Source: Candidatus Hydrogenedentota bacterium (lineage in GTDB: Bacteria > Hydrogenedentota > Hydrogenedentia > Hydrogenedentales > JAEUWI01). Taken from it: 64,000 bases of DNA. Positions within the stretch are counted from its first letter, which is position 1, and every line of letters starts with the position of its first letter. Position numbers and translations under genes: made by a program. Positions 33,283 through 42,680 of the stretch are shown here, piece after piece. The DNA is taken from assembly GCA_019637335.1 (NCBI GenBank), contig JAHBVV010000013.1:97234-161233 (forward strand). The letters run 5' to 3'. The notes beneath the pieces were generated by a model. The model did not search any database. It was given only the letters and a program-made list of their open reading frames with translations, and was not told the origin of the DNA.

Positions 33283-36200
33283 TCAGGGGCCCGCCGCCGG
33301 TATCTTGCGCAGGTCGAGGGTCCAGGGATACTCCGGGTTGGCAGGCGCGGGCTGGGGGTTCATGTAGCCCGGGGTATGACCGATCGGGCTGAAACGGGCC
33401 TCGCGCCGGGCCTCGGCCTCGCAGGCGTTCACCGGGTAGGTCTCGTAGTGCCGCCCGCCGGGGTGGGCCGGCCAGTAGGTGCAGCCGCCGAGCGATTTCT
33501 GGTTCCAGGTGTCGACCAGGTCGAAGATCAGGGGCGCGTGAACGGGAATCGTCGGGTGCATCCCATTGGGCAGATCCCAGGCCTTGAAGCGTATGGCCGC
33601 GACAAATTCCCCCGCGGCGCCCGTGGGGTGGAGGGGGACCTCGATCCCGTTGCAGGCGACCTTGTGGCGCCGGTCCACGAGTCCGCGGACGCGCAATTGC
33701 ACCCGTTCGAGGGCGCTGTCGACGAAGCGCGCCGTGCCGCCGGGGCCCGGCTGCTCGCCGAGTACGTGCCACGGTTCCAGGGCGCCGCGCAGCTCGAGGT
33801 GGACGCCGCCGCGCGCGATTTCGCCGTATTGCGGGAATCGGAATTCGAACTGCGGAGCGAACCACGCTTCCTCGAAGTGGAATTCCTGGCGACGGAGGTT
33901 TTCCAACACGTCCTTCAGATCTTCCCAGACGAAGTACGGCAGGAGGTGGCGATCGTGGAGCATGGTGTTCCAGCGCACCAGCGGGAAGTCGTAAGGCGTC
34001 TCCCAGAATGCCGCCACCAGCGCGCGGACCAGCAACTGTTGGAGCAGGCCCATCTGCGGATGCGGCGCCATCTCGAAGGCGCGCAATTCCAGCAGGCCAA
34101 GCCGCCCGCTGGCGGAATCGGGGGAAAAGAGCTTGTCGATGCAAAACTCAGCGCGGTGGGTGTTCCCCGTCACGTCCACCAGGATGTTGCGGAATGAACG
34201 GTCCACCATCCAGGGCGCTGGCGTGGTTTCGCGGGTGAGGTGCGCGAAGGCCACTTCAAGCTCCTGCAATAGATCGTTGCGCGCTTCGTCAATACGCGGC
34301 GCCTGACAGGTCGGGCCGACGAACATGCCGCTGAACAGATAGGAGAGGCTGGGGTGGTTGTTCCAGAAGGCCAGCATGCTCCGCAGCACGTCGGGGCGGC
34401 GCAGGAAGGGGCTCTCGGCGGGCGTCGCGCCCCCGAGCACGATATGGCTCCCGCCGCCGGTGCCCGTGGCGCGGCCGTCCAGCCCGAATTTTTCCGCGCT
34501 CAGGCGGCACTGCCGCGCTTCTTCGTAGAGCGTCTCCGAAATGGCGCGCAGTTCGGCCCAGTTCGCCGCGGGCTGGATATTCACTTCCACGACGCCGGGA
34601 TCGGGCTGGATGCTGAATTTCGTCACGCGCGGGTCGAAGGGCGGGGGATAGCCTTCGACAATGACGGGCATCTCCAGCGCGGCGGCGGTATCCTCCACGG
34701 CGTGAATCAGCGTGAAATACGTCTCCGAGGATTCCATCGGCGGCATGAACACGTGAAGGCGCCCCTGGCGCGGTTCCACGCACAGCGTGGTGCGGATGAT
34801 GCCCCGATCGCGGGGAGATTCGCTTTCATCCCTTCCCGGCAGCGGCTGTTCCGCGCGCATCCCGTTGCCGCCGTCCGGCGCGGGGATCCGCAGCGGCGCC
34901 GCCGCCATTCCGCGCGGGAGGCCCATCGGGTCGCGCATCAGGACTTCTTCCCGTTTCCCCGCAGGCTCGTGCAGAAGCGAATCCAGGGGCAGCCGGAACC
35001 CCATGGCGGAGTCGCCGGGCAGCAGGTAGAGGCGGTTGGCGCGCAACTTCCACGTCGTGCTTTCCCAGCGCCACGACGCGCCCGCCGGTACAGCGCGAAG
35101 GGGCAGCGCCATGCCGGTCACGGCGTCGAGTCCCCGCTCAAAAATGGCGCACAGGCGCTTGCGCTCCAGGGGGTCTTCGAGCTTGCTGTCGAAGGGGTCT
35201 GTATTGATCGGCAACTGCCGTTCTTTCCAGAGATAATAGAAGGCGTCTTCGTAGGCCGGCATCGCGCGCTCCGCGCCGACTCCGAGCCGGTTGGCGAGGT
35301 TCCGCGCGAAGGCCCGCGCATCCTCCGCGCCCATCCGGTAGTCGCGCAGGGGATTGGCCATCCAGCGCGGTTCGCGCCAGAGGGGCGTGCCGTCCTTCGC
35401 CCAGTAGCAGTCCATCGACCAGCGGGGCAGGGGTTCGCCGGGGTACCACTTGCCCTGGCCCAGGTGGTGGAGCGGGGCGCTTGCAAAGTGCTTGCTCAAG
35501 CGTTCGAAAAGTTTGAAGGCGAGGTTATATTTGCCCTCGCCGAGCGCCTCGGTATGCCACGCGGGACCGTCCCGGTCCTCCATGGAGACGAAGGTCGGCT
35601 CGCCGCCCATGGTCAGGCCCACGCCGAGGCGCGCCATCGTCTGGTCGACGGTCTCCCCGAGCAGGTCGATCGCCGCCCATTGCTCGCTGCTGAAGGGCCT
35701 GGTGACGCGCGGCGACTCATATACCCGCCGCACCGACATGTCGAAGGTGAAATGGGTTTCCGTCTTGTCGGTGCTTCCCGTGATGGGCGCGGCCGATACG
35801 GGGTCGGGCGTGGAGGCCAGGGGCAGGTGGCCCTCGCCCGCCAGCAGGCCGGAGGTGGGATCGAGGCCGACCCAGCCGGCGCCGGGCAGGTACACTTCCG
35901 CCCAGGCATGGAGGTCCGAAAAGTCGTGGGAGGCGCCGGCGGGCCCGTCCAGCGGTTTTTCATCGGGAACCAGCTGGATCAGGTAGCCGCTGACGAACCG
36001 GGCGGCCATTCCGAGATTGCGAAGGATCTGCACCAGCAGCCAGGCCGAATCCCGGCAGGAGCCGCTCCGGTTTGTCAGGGTTTCCTCGCAGGTCTGAACG
36101 CCGGGCTCCATCCGGATCCGGTATTCAATATCCCGATTCAATTGCGCATTCACCGCGACAATGTAGTCTATGATCTGCGCCCTGTTCCGAGAAATCCCCT

Positions 36201-36594
36201 GGAGGTATTGTTCCATCCGCGGGCCCGGCGGGTCCACGACCAGGTACGGGGCAAGATCCTTGAGCGCATCCGGTTCGTACCTGAATGGGAAGTATGTCGC
36301 GTGGTCTTCCAGGAAGAAGTCGAATGGGTTGAAGACGGTCAGTTCCGCAACGAGATCAACGTCTACGACGAGCGCCTGGGAGGGCTCGGGAAAGACGAGT
36401 CGCGCCAGATAATTACCGTGCGGATCCTGTTGCCAGTTGAGGAAATGTTCCCGAGGCTGAACCTTCAGGGTGTAGCTGCTGACTGCCGTCCGGCAATGGG
36501 GCGCGGGCCGCAATCTTACAATATGGGGGGACAATCTTACCAAACGGTCGTATTCGTAGCTTGTCCGATGGTGCAATGCGACGCGAACGCCCAT
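33283..36594 (-). CDS. Transglutaminase-like protease fused to DUF2126
   Basis: A 1103-residue protein. The ATG at 36594 is used; an in-frame TTG at 36651 is less likely. Residues 1-300 are the N-terminal beta domain plus transglutaminase/cysteine protease core with the triad Cys180 (SGSCRDSAW), His229 (DLHAWAEVYLPG) and Asp245 (GLDPT). The rest is DUF2126 (GLTMGGEPTFVSMEDRDGPA, WYPGEPLPRWSMDCYWAKDG, GTGGGSHIVLGGATPAESPF, FRNILVDVTGNTHRAEFCID), a domain found almost only in this context. No signal peptide is seen, so it should act in the cytoplasm. It is the first gene of a three-gene run and divergent from a second version of the system. Confidence 0.93.
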   Translation of the reverse strand: MGVRVALHHRTSYEYDRLVRLSPHIVRLRPAPHCRTAVSSYTLKVQPREHFLNWQQDPHGNYLARLVFPEPSQALVVDVDLVAELTVFNPFDFFLEDHATYFPFRYEPDALKDLAPYLVVDPPGPRMEQYLQGISRNRAQIIDYIVAVNAQLNRDIEYRIRMEPGVQTCEETLTNRSGSCRDSAWLLVQILRNLGMAARFVSGYLIQLVPDEKPLDGPAGASHDFSDLHAWAEVYLPGAGWVGLDPTSGLLAGEGHLPLASTPDPVSAAPITGSTDKTETHFTFDMSVRRVYESPRVTRPFSSEQWAAIDLLGETVDQTMARLGVGLTMGGEPTFVSMEDRDGPAWHTEALGEGKYNLAFKLFERLSKHFASAPLHHLGQGKWYPGEPLPRWSMDCYWAKDGTPLWREPRWMANPLRDYRMGAEDARAFARNLANRLGVGAERAMPAYEDAFYYLWKERQLPINTDPFDSKLEDPLERKRLCAIFERGLDAVTGMALPLRAVPAGASWRWESTTWKLRANRLYLLPGDSAMGFRLPLDSLLHEPAGKREEVLMRDPMGLPRGMAAAPLRIPAPDGGNGMRAEQPLPGRDESESPRDRGIIRTTLCVEPRQGRLHVFMPPMESSETYFTLIHAVEDTAAALEMPVIVEGYPPPFDPRVTKFSIQPDPGVVEVNIQPAANWAELRAISETLYEEARQCRLSAEKFGLDGRATGTGGGSHIVLGGATPAESPFLRRPDVLRSMLAFWNNHPSLSYLFSGMFVGPTCQAPRIDEARNDLLQELEVAFAHLTRETTPAPWMVDRSFRNILVDVTGNTHRAEFCIDKLFSPDSASGRLGLLELRAFEMAPHPQMGLLQQLLVRALVAAFWETPYDFPLVRWNTMLHDRHLLPYFVWEDLKDVLENLRRQEFHFEEAWFAPQFEFRFPQYGEIARGGVHLELRGALEPWHVLGEQPGPGGTARFVDSALERVQLRVRGLVDRRHKVACNGIEVPLHPTGAAGEFVAAIRFKAWDLPNGMHPTIPVHAPLIFDLVDTWNQKSLGGCTYWPAHPGGRHYETYPVNACEAEARREARFSPIGHTPGYMNPQPAPANPEYPWTLDLRKIPAAGP

Positions 36595-36851
36595 ACCAGG
36601 TGCTCTTTTCCAGTCGGCCACGCGGGCCAATTCGGGGCAAAATAAATCCAAAACGGAACAGAGATTCGGATCTTCGGGGCAGAAGGGCTACCAAAAGGAG
36701 GGAATTCGCCCTTATCCACGCCAAAGCCCGGCAACGTCGAGTACGTTGACATGGCCGATGCTGAGCAAGTAATGTGCCAGCAGAAACCCATGGCACAACA
36801 CTTGCTCTATAGCGTAGTTGGGGCCCGGAACCAGGAACGAAACTACCGTTG
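36595..36851. other. Divergent promoter region of the two ATP-grasp/alpha-E/transglutaminase units
   Basis: About 257 bp between outward-reading genes. It contains several inward palindromic bits, for example agtaatgtgccagcagaaa near 36770, but I find no convincing -35/-10 pair or operator. Because both units belong to the same functional family, shared control from this stretch is likely. Confidence 0.5.
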
Positions 36852-39464
36852 ATGTATCAGAGCCAAATGAGCCAGGCGAATCCGCCCTCGGGGACCCTCC
36901 ATGACCTGTTGTCGAACTACAGCACCGTCGCCGGTCCGAATGACGAACTGTTGGATCCCCAGGGCACGGTGCGCCCGCACTGGCAATGGATTACGGAGTC
37001 GCTGGGCAGCCTGAACGCCGGGGGACTGGCGGAGTGCCGGCGCCAGGCGGAGGAGATGGTTCGGCAACACGGGGTGGTCTACAATGTCTACAGCGATGCG
37101 AAGGGCATGGATCGTCCCTGGGCGCTGGACATGCTGCCGGTGGTGCTGCCCGCGGCGGAGTGGGCGCACATCGAGCGGGGCGTGAAGCAGCGGCTTCACC
37201 TGATGAACGCGATGCTGCGCGATCTCTATGGTCCTCAGAAGTTGCTTGCGGATGGGGTGCTGCCGCACGCCTTCACGCAGGCCAACCCGAAATTCCACCG
37301 GGCCTGCCATGGCATCGCGCCCTCGCGGCACGGCCACATCGCCCGATACGCCGTGGATCTGGTGCGTTCGCCCGATGGGCAGTGGAAAGTCTACAGCGAT
37401 CGCACCCAGGCCCCCTCGGGCGCGGGCTATGCGCTCGAGAACCGGATCGTGATGGCGCAGACCTTTCCGAACCTGTTTTCGGAGGGCAGGGTCGAGCGCC
37501 TGGCGGACTTTTTCGAAAGCTTCCGCAACACCTTGCGCGCGATGGCGCCCGGCAACACGCCCGACCCGACGGTGGTGCTCCATACGCCCGGCCCGTTCAA
37601 TGAGGTCTATTTCGAGCACGTCTACCTGGCGCGCTACCTGGGGGTGACCTTGCTGGAGGGCGCGGATCTCACGGTTCGCGACAACCATGTGTATTTGAAG
37701 ACCATCGAAGGGCTCAAGCGGGTCGACGTATTGCTCCGCCGGATCGACGATGAATTCAGCGACCCGCTGGAACTTCGCAAGGATTCGACGCTCGGTATTG
37801 CGGGGCTGCTTCAGGCCGTCCGGAGTGGCAATGTTGCGGTATGCAACGCCGTGGGGAGCGGCCTGCTGGAAGTGCCGGCGCTGTCGTCGGTTCTTCCCGA
37901 TGTTGCCCGCCGGACGGCAGGCGAGGATCTCATCCTCGATTCCGTCCCGTCGCGCTGGGGGGCGCGCGAGGAAGACCGTGCCTGGATGGAGGCAAACTTC
38001 GATGGGTTGCGGCTCATGCCGGCCTTCGGCGGGATGTATGAGACGCCTGTGTCCGGCCAGATGCAGGCGCCGGACCGGGCCGCGCTCCGCGCCCACTGGC
38101 GCGAGCGGCCCTACGACTGGGTGCACGTCGATCCCGTCGTACCGTCCACGGTTCCGGTTTTCGCGAACGATCAACTCGTCGCCAACAATCTCGTGCTTCG
38201 CGTGTATGCCATCGGCGGGGATACGGCGGACTCGATACGGGTGTTGCCGGGCGGCCTGGCGCGCTTCAGCACGCGGGGCGACGTGTTCGACATTTCGATG
38301 CAGCAGGGCTGCGGGAGCAAGGATGTCTGGGTATTGGCCGAGACGGAAACGTCGTTTCGGAGTCTCCTGCAGGATCGGGGCACGCCGCTGACAATCCGCC
38401 GCTCTCCGAGCAACCTTTCGAGCCGCCTGGCGGAGAATCTGCTGTGGCTCGGGCGCTATTGCGAGCGGGCGGAAGCAACCGTCCGTTACCTGCGACACCT
38501 GCTGGCGCGCTGTGCGGATGAAAAAGGCTACCGCGGGATGGGCGAATTGCGCGAACTCCTTCGCGCCGCGCCGATGGGCCTGTTTACGGAACATGCGGGC
38601 GCGCAACTGTCCGCCGCGTGGTCCCGGCATTCCGGCGAAGTGGGGGACACCTACGAGTGGCTCCGCTCGCTCGACCGCGTCCAGGATGTGGTCTTTGACG
38701 CGATTTTCAACGGCGAACAACCCGATACGGTTGCGAGCAATATATCGGCCATCCGGCGCACGGCCTGGGTGGTGCGGGAGCGCTTTTCGGAGGATGACTG
38801 GCGCATTCTGAACAGTTTTACGCTCGAATTCATGCAGTTGAAGGACCGATCCCTACGGCCCGGCCTGGGTGAGGTGCTGTATGCGCTGAACAACCTGATT
38901 CGGGGATTCGCCGCGCTGAGCGGTCTGTTGCGCGAAAACATGACGCGCGAGTCGGGCCAGGTCTTCCTGGATCTCGGCCTCCGCCTGGAACGCGTCAACC
39001 ACACGGCGCATGTGGTCGTGCAGACGCTGGAGCGGACCTCGGACCACGAAGAGGCGCTGCTGCAATCGCTGCTCTCGATCTGCGACAGCCCGATGACCTA
39101 CCGCGCGCGGTATGGGTCGGTGTTTCAGGCGGCGCCGGTGATTGACCTGCTCGTCTGCGACGACACCAATCCACGTTCCGTGGCCTACCAGGTTCACCGC
39201 ATCATCAAGCATATCAAGTGGTTGCCGGCCTCGCGCGGATCCGGGCTCTTCAACGAGGAAGAACGCATCATCGAGCGCCTCAACACCGAGATACGCACCG
39301 CGGACGCCAACCGCCTGGCGCGTCCCGCGCGCGACGGCGAACGGCGCGCCCTGCTGGCATTGCTGGTCCGGTTTCAGCGCGAACTGCCGCGCTTCGCGGA
39401 CCTGCTGGAACAGCGCTACTTCATTCACACGGCGCCGGCCCGCCCGCTCGACGACTTCCGGTGA
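36852..39464 (+). CDS. Fused circularly permuted ATP-grasp plus alpha-E protein
   Basis: An 870-residue fusion. Residues about 1-505 are the DUF404/407 ATP-grasp: VLPAAEWAHIERGVKQRLHL, HRACHGIAPSRHGHIARYAV, VYSDRTQAPSGAGYALENRI, VDVLLRRIDDEFSDPLELRK and GCGSKDVWVLAETETSF. Residues about 520-865 are alpha-E: LSSRLAENLLWLGRYCERAE, FLDLGLRLERVNHTAHVVVQ, AYQVHRIIKHIKWLPASRGS. It is the same pair of activities as the split genes on the other strand, but here in one chain. The start is uncertain between ATGs at 36852 and 36867, neither with a strong ribosome binding site. It is followed after 10 bp by a transglutaminase-like gene. Confidence 0.92.
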   Translation: MYQSQMSQANPPSGTLHDLLSNYSTVAGPNDELLDPQGTVRPHWQWITESLGSLNAGGLAECRRQAEEMVRQHGVVYNVYSDAKGMDRPWALDMLPVVLPAAEWAHIERGVKQRLHLMNAMLRDLYGPQKLLADGVLPHAFTQANPKFHRACHGIAPSRHGHIARYAVDLVRSPDGQWKVYSDRTQAPSGAGYALENRIVMAQTFPNLFSEGRVERLADFFESFRNTLRAMAPGNTPDPTVVLHTPGPFNEVYFEHVYLARYLGVTLLEGADLTVRDNHVYLKTIEGLKRVDVLLRRIDDEFSDPLELRKDSTLGIAGLLQAVRSGNVAVCNAVGSGLLEVPALSSVLPDVARRTAGEDLILDSVPSRWGAREEDRAWMEANFDGLRLMPAFGGMYETPVSGQMQAPDRAALRAHWRERPYDWVHVDPVVPSTVPVFANDQLVANNLVLRVYAIGGDTADSIRVLPGGLARFSTRGDVFDISMQQGCGSKDVWVLAETETSFRSLLQDRGTPLTIRRSPSNLSSRLAENLLWLGRYCERAEATVRYLRHLLARCADEKGYRGMGELRELLRAAPMGLFTEHAGAQLSAAWSRHSGEVGDTYEWLRSLDRVQDVVFDAIFNGEQPDTVASNISAIRRTAWVVRERFSEDDWRILNSFTLEFMQLKDRSLRPGLGEVLYALNNLIRGFAALSGLLRENMTRESGQVFLDLGLRLERVNHTAHVVVQTLERTSDHEEALLQSLLSICDSPMTYRARYGSVFQAAPVIDLLVCDDTNPRSVAYQVHRIIKHIKWLPASRGSGLFNEEERIIERLNTEIRTADANRLARPARDGERRALLALLVRFQRELPRFADLLEQRYFIHTAPARPLDDFR

Positions 39465-39474
39465 AGGCGCTCGG

Positions 39475-40356
39475 ATGAAATACCGGATCAGCCACACATC
39501 GCGCTACGACTATGCCGGTTCGGTACCCATCGGCTACAACCGCGCCTACCTCACACCGCGGAACTGCGCCACGCAGGAATGCCTGCGCACCCAACTGGAA
39601 ATTAAACCGGCGCCGGCCGTGTTCGGCCAGCGCACGCGGGACTACTACGGGAACGAGGTGATTTTTTTCACCGTGCAGGAGCAACACAGCGTACTGGAAG
39701 TCACGGCGCGCAGCGAGGTGCGGTTGACTCCCCTCCTCACGCCGGAACCGGGCGCAACGCCACCCTGGGAAAGCGTGGCCGAGGCCATGTCGCGGCCCGT
39801 CGATAGCGAGGCCCGCGATGCGGCCCAGTTCACATACCCGTCGGAACCGGCCCCCGTATCGAACGCGCTCCGTGACTATGCCCTGCTATCCTTCACGCCG
39901 GGAATGCCGGTGCTGGCGGCCGCGCTGGAACTCACGCACCGCATTTACTCCGAATTCGCCTATGACCCAACCGCCACAACGGTTACCACGCCGGTGGCGG
40001 AGATCCTCGAAAAGCGCGCCGGGGTCTGCCAGGACTTCGCGCACCTGCAGATCGGTTGCCTGCGCGCGCTGGGTCTGCCCGCGCGTTACATCAGCGGCTA
40101 CATCGCGCCGCGGCACGTTGGATCGGGCGAGGCCTATATCGGCGCCCAGGCCTCGCACGCGTGGCTTTCGCTATTCACACCCGGCGCGGGTTGGGTCGAC
40201 CTGGACCCCACGAACGACATGGTGGCCTCCACGGAACACATCACGATAGCCTGGGGCCGGAACTACGATGAAGTCAGCCCCATCCGCGGCGTCATCCTGG
40301 GCGGCGGAAGCCAGAAGCTGGCCGTGGATGTGCAGGTCAGCCGCGTCTCGGAGTAG
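39475..40356 (+). CDS. Transglutaminase-like cysteine protease, short form
   Basis: A 293-residue protein opening MKYRISHTSRYDYAGSVPIG, the standard start of bacterial transglutaminase-like proteins with the N-terminal beta domain. The triad is visible: Cys185 in AGVCQDFAHL, His228 in ASHAWLSLF and Asp244 in DLDPTND. It lacks the DUF2126 extension of its counterpart on the other strand. It lies 10 bp after the ATP-grasp/alpha-E fusion and is presumably co-translated. By analogy it should cleave or transfer an amide bond in the peptide made by the ligase; this is inference. Confidence 0.93.
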   Translation: MKYRISHTSRYDYAGSVPIGYNRAYLTPRNCATQECLRTQLEIKPAPAVFGQRTRDYYGNEVIFFTVQEQHSVLEVTARSEVRLTPLLTPEPGATPPWESVAEAMSRPVDSEARDAAQFTYPSEPAPVSNALRDYALLSFTPGMPVLAAALELTHRIYSEFAYDPTATTVTTPVAEILEKRAGVCQDFAHLQIGCLRALGLPARYISGYIAPRHVGSGEAYIGAQASHAWLSLFTPGAGWVDLDPTNDMVASTEHITIAWGRNYDEVSPIRGVILGGGSQKLAVDVQVSRVSE

Positions 40357-40372
40357 CGGCGCGGTTTCCCGG

Positions 40373-41269
40373 TCAATCGCCGCCGAAGAGCCACTTGGCG
40401 ATGAAGAGGAGGAGCAGCGCGAAGATGACCCACTTGCCGATCACCTTGGCGCGCTCGGTGGGGTCGCCCTGGTTGAAGCGCTCCTGATCGGCCTTGACGT
40501 AGTCCTGGGCTCTGCCCATCAGGTTTCGGGAGGCGGCGCCGGCCTTTCCGACGGCCTCCTTCACGTCCTCGCGCTCGCTGAAGGCCTTTGCCTTTTCCTT
40601 TGCTTCCTGGCCGAGATGCGCCGCGCGGTCTTTGGCCGATTGCACTTCCCGGCGCTGGCCAAGCTCGCGGGCCTTGCGCGCGGTCACGGCGCCGATGGCC
40701 TTCGCGGTGGCCTTGAGCTCCTTCGCCTTCTCGCTTTCTCGGAATTCGCGCGCCTTTTCCGCCGCCTTCCGGCCCGCCTCCGCAGCCAGCTCGCGCGCGC
40801 GCCGCACCTCCTCGCGTTCGCTCAAATCCCGCCAGGTGTCCGCCATTTCCTCTTTGGCGATGCGAAACTGCGACTGGAAGGAGGATTCTCCCCGATGTTC
40901 GGACCCGGTGTCGACCGCGATGCCGCAATACGGACACGCCGGCTCGTCGTCGCGGTGGCGCAGGCCACACTGGGCGCAGGCGGGGTGCCGTCCGTCCTCG
41001 AAGGATTCGAGCCCTTCGAGGGACGAGCCGCAGCGGGCTTCGTAGCGGGCGGCTTCCTCAAAGTCCGGGCGCTCGGCGAGCGCGGCCTCAAAAAGATAGC
41101 GCGCGGTGGCGTTGTCGATGCCGAAAAACGCGCGCCCGAGCACATAATGGAGTTCCGGCGCGGGGGCTTCCACATCGCCCAGAATGTAGGGGCGCAGGGC
41201 GTCCCGGGCCTCGGGGATCTGGCCCGCTTCGATCTGCTGGAGGATTTGTTTGAGGCCTTCATGCTGCAT
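40373..41269 (-). CDS. TPR/zinc-ribbon/coiled-coil protein with C-terminal membrane anchor
   Basis: A 298-residue protein. Residues 1-75 are TPR-like helices (LKQILQQIEAGQIPEARDAL, FFGIDNATARYLFEAALAER). A zinc ribbon of two CxxC pairs follows at about 97-114 (CAQCGLRHRDDEPACPYCG). Next come about 130 residues of highly charged helix rich in Ala, Lys, Glu and Arg (AAEKAREFRESEKAKELKAT), and one tail anchor (WVIFALLLLFIAKWLF) at the very end. The layout suggests a cytoplasmic protein held at the inner membrane. No family name is recognised. It ends the tlyA-recN-LOG-beta-CASP run, 31 bp after the metallo-hydrolase. Confidence 0.8.
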   Translation of the reverse strand: MQHEGLKQILQQIEAGQIPEARDALRPYILGDVEAPAPELHYVLGRAFFGIDNATARYLFEAALAERPDFEEAARYEARCGSSLEGLESFEDGRHPACAQCGLRHRDDEPACPYCGIAVDTGSEHRGESSFQSQFRIAKEEMADTWRDLSEREEVRRARELAAEAGRKAAEKAREFRESEKAKELKATAKAIGAVTARKARELGQRREVQSAKDRAAHLGQEAKEKAKAFSEREDVKEAVGKAGAASRNLMGRAQDYVKADQERFNQGDPTERAKVIGKWVIFALLLLFIAKWLFGGD

Positions 41270-41300
41270 GGCAACGGCTTTCCCTGGTTTGGCCCGCGTA

Positions 41301-42680
41301 TTACACCTCGACCGTTTCGCCTTGCTTCTGAATGGTGACGTTCTTCACGCCCTCCTCGATCAAGGCGTCCTTGAGGGCTTCCTGGCCTTCCGGTTCGCCG
41401 TGCACGAGGAGGATATGCTCCGCGCTCTCTTTGAAACGCGCGCCAAATTCGATTAATTCCTTACGGCCCGCGTGCGCGCTGAATTCGTTCATCACTTTCA
41501 CCTGCGCGTTCAGTTCGTGCTCCATCCCGAAGATGCGAATGGTGCGGCTGCGCTCGACTATCCGGCGTCCCAGCGTATTCTTCGCCTGGAAGCCGATAAT
41601 CATGATCGTGTTCTTGGGGTTGGTGCAGTGGTTCTTCAGGTGGTGCAGGATCCGGCCGTGCTCGCACATGCCCGCCGCGGAAATGATAACAGCCGGGCCT
41701 TCGAATTTGTTGATCGCCATGGACTCCTCCACGGCGCGGATATAACGGATTTTTTTGGTGAGGAAGGGGTCGCCATTCTCCATCATCACCTTCCGGAATT
41801 CCGCGTCAAACGACTCGGTGTGAAGGCGAAACACCTCGGTGATGTTGACGGTGAGGGGGCTGTCCACGAAAACGGGCAGTTCGGGGATGGCGCCCTTCAG
41901 TTCGAGGCGCTTCAGGGCGTAGACGAGTTCCTGGGCGCGTTCCAGGGCGAAGGAAGGCACCACGAGCTTGCCGCCGCGGCCGGCGGTCTCGTTGATGATG
42001 CCGGCGAGTTTGCCCTCCATTTTTTCCATGGGGTCGTGGTCGCGGTTGCCGTAGGTGCTTTCCATCATCACCGCGTCGGCGGGTCCCGGTTCCCACGGAT
42101 CCGAAAGAATGGCCATGTTCCTGCGCCCGATGTCGCCGCTGAAGAGGAAGCGGCGCCGCTTGCTGTTCTCCTCGTATTCAAGCTCCACCATGGCGGAGCC
42201 GAGGACGTGCCCGGCGTCGTGGAAGGTCATGAAGACACCGGGAATGACCGGGAAGCGGACCTCGTAGGGGATGGAGACAAAACGCTGCATGATCGCGCGC
42301 GCGTCGTCTTCGCTGTAGAGCGGCGGCACGAAGGTCATGTGCTTTTTCGAGAGCCATTCCGCGTCGCGCTTCTGTATGCGGGCGCTGTCCTGCAACATGA
42401 TGGAGCAGAGGTCGCGCGTCGCGGGGGTGGCGTAGATCACGCCGCGGTACCCGAATTTCGCGAGCATGGGGAGGAGGCCGCTGTGGTCGATGTGCGCGTG
42501 GCTGAGTATCACGGCGTTAATCCGGTCCACATCGAATCCAAGGTGACGGTTCTTCTCGTCGGAATCTTTCCGGCGGCCCTGGAACATGCCGCAATCGATC
42601 AGGATCCGCGCGCCGTTGATCTCGATCTGGTGCTTGCTGCCAGTGACTTCTTCCGCGCCGCCAAAAGATGTGATTTTCAC
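41301..42680 (-). CDS. Metallo-beta-lactamase-fold RNase of the beta-CASP family
   Basis: A 459-residue protein opening MKITSFGGAEEVTGSKHQIE. The metal site is complete: HAHIDH at residues 61-66, later His in HDAGHVLGSAMVE and Asp in FSGDIGR. The beta-CASP motifs follow: motif A in ESTYGNRDH, VVPSFALERAQELVYAL, B in SAAGMCEHGRILHHL and C in EFSAHAGRKEL. This is the layout of the YSH1/CPSF-like RNA hydrolases widespread in bacteria and archaea, probably an exo- or endoribonuclease. Its ATG overlaps the stop of the LOG-like gene by 4 bp. Confidence 0.92.
   Translation of the reverse strand: MKITSFGGAEEVTGSKHQIEINGARILIDCGMFQGRRKDSDEKNRHLGFDVDRINAVILSHAHIDHSGLLPMLAKFGYRGVIYATPATRDLCSIMLQDSARIQKRDAEWLSKKHMTFVPPLYSEDDARAIMQRFVSIPYEVRFPVIPGVFMTFHDAGHVLGSAMVELEYEENSKRRRFLFSGDIGRRNMAILSDPWEPGPADAVMMESTYGNRDHDPMEKMEGKLAGIINETAGRGGKLVVPSFALERAQELVYALKRLELKGAIPELPVFVDSPLTVNITEVFRLHTESFDAEFRKVMMENGDPFLTKKIRYIRAVEESMAINKFEGPAVIISAAGMCEHGRILHHLKNHCTNPKNTIMIIGFQAKNTLGRRIVERSRTIRIFGMEHELNAQVKVMNEFSAHAGRKELIEFGARFKESAEHILLVHGEPEGQEALKDALIEEGVKNVTIQKQGETVEV

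Noticed and set aside
31894..34197. 767-residue open frame on the plus strand overlapping two minus-strand genes
   Set aside because: It spans the junction of two well-supported genes and matches neither. Explained by codon bias of the opposite strand.
34354..36645. 763-residue open frame on the plus strand across the large transglutaminase-DUF2126 gene
   Set aside because: Antisense shadow of a gene with a complete catalytic triad and DUF2126 motifs. The product is a low-complexity Arg/Gly/His/Val string without a start signal.
36843..38720. 625-residue open frame on the minus strand in the ATP-grasp/alpha-E fusion
   Set aside because: Antisense to clear family motifs; composition dominated by His, Arg and Gln as in other shadow frames.
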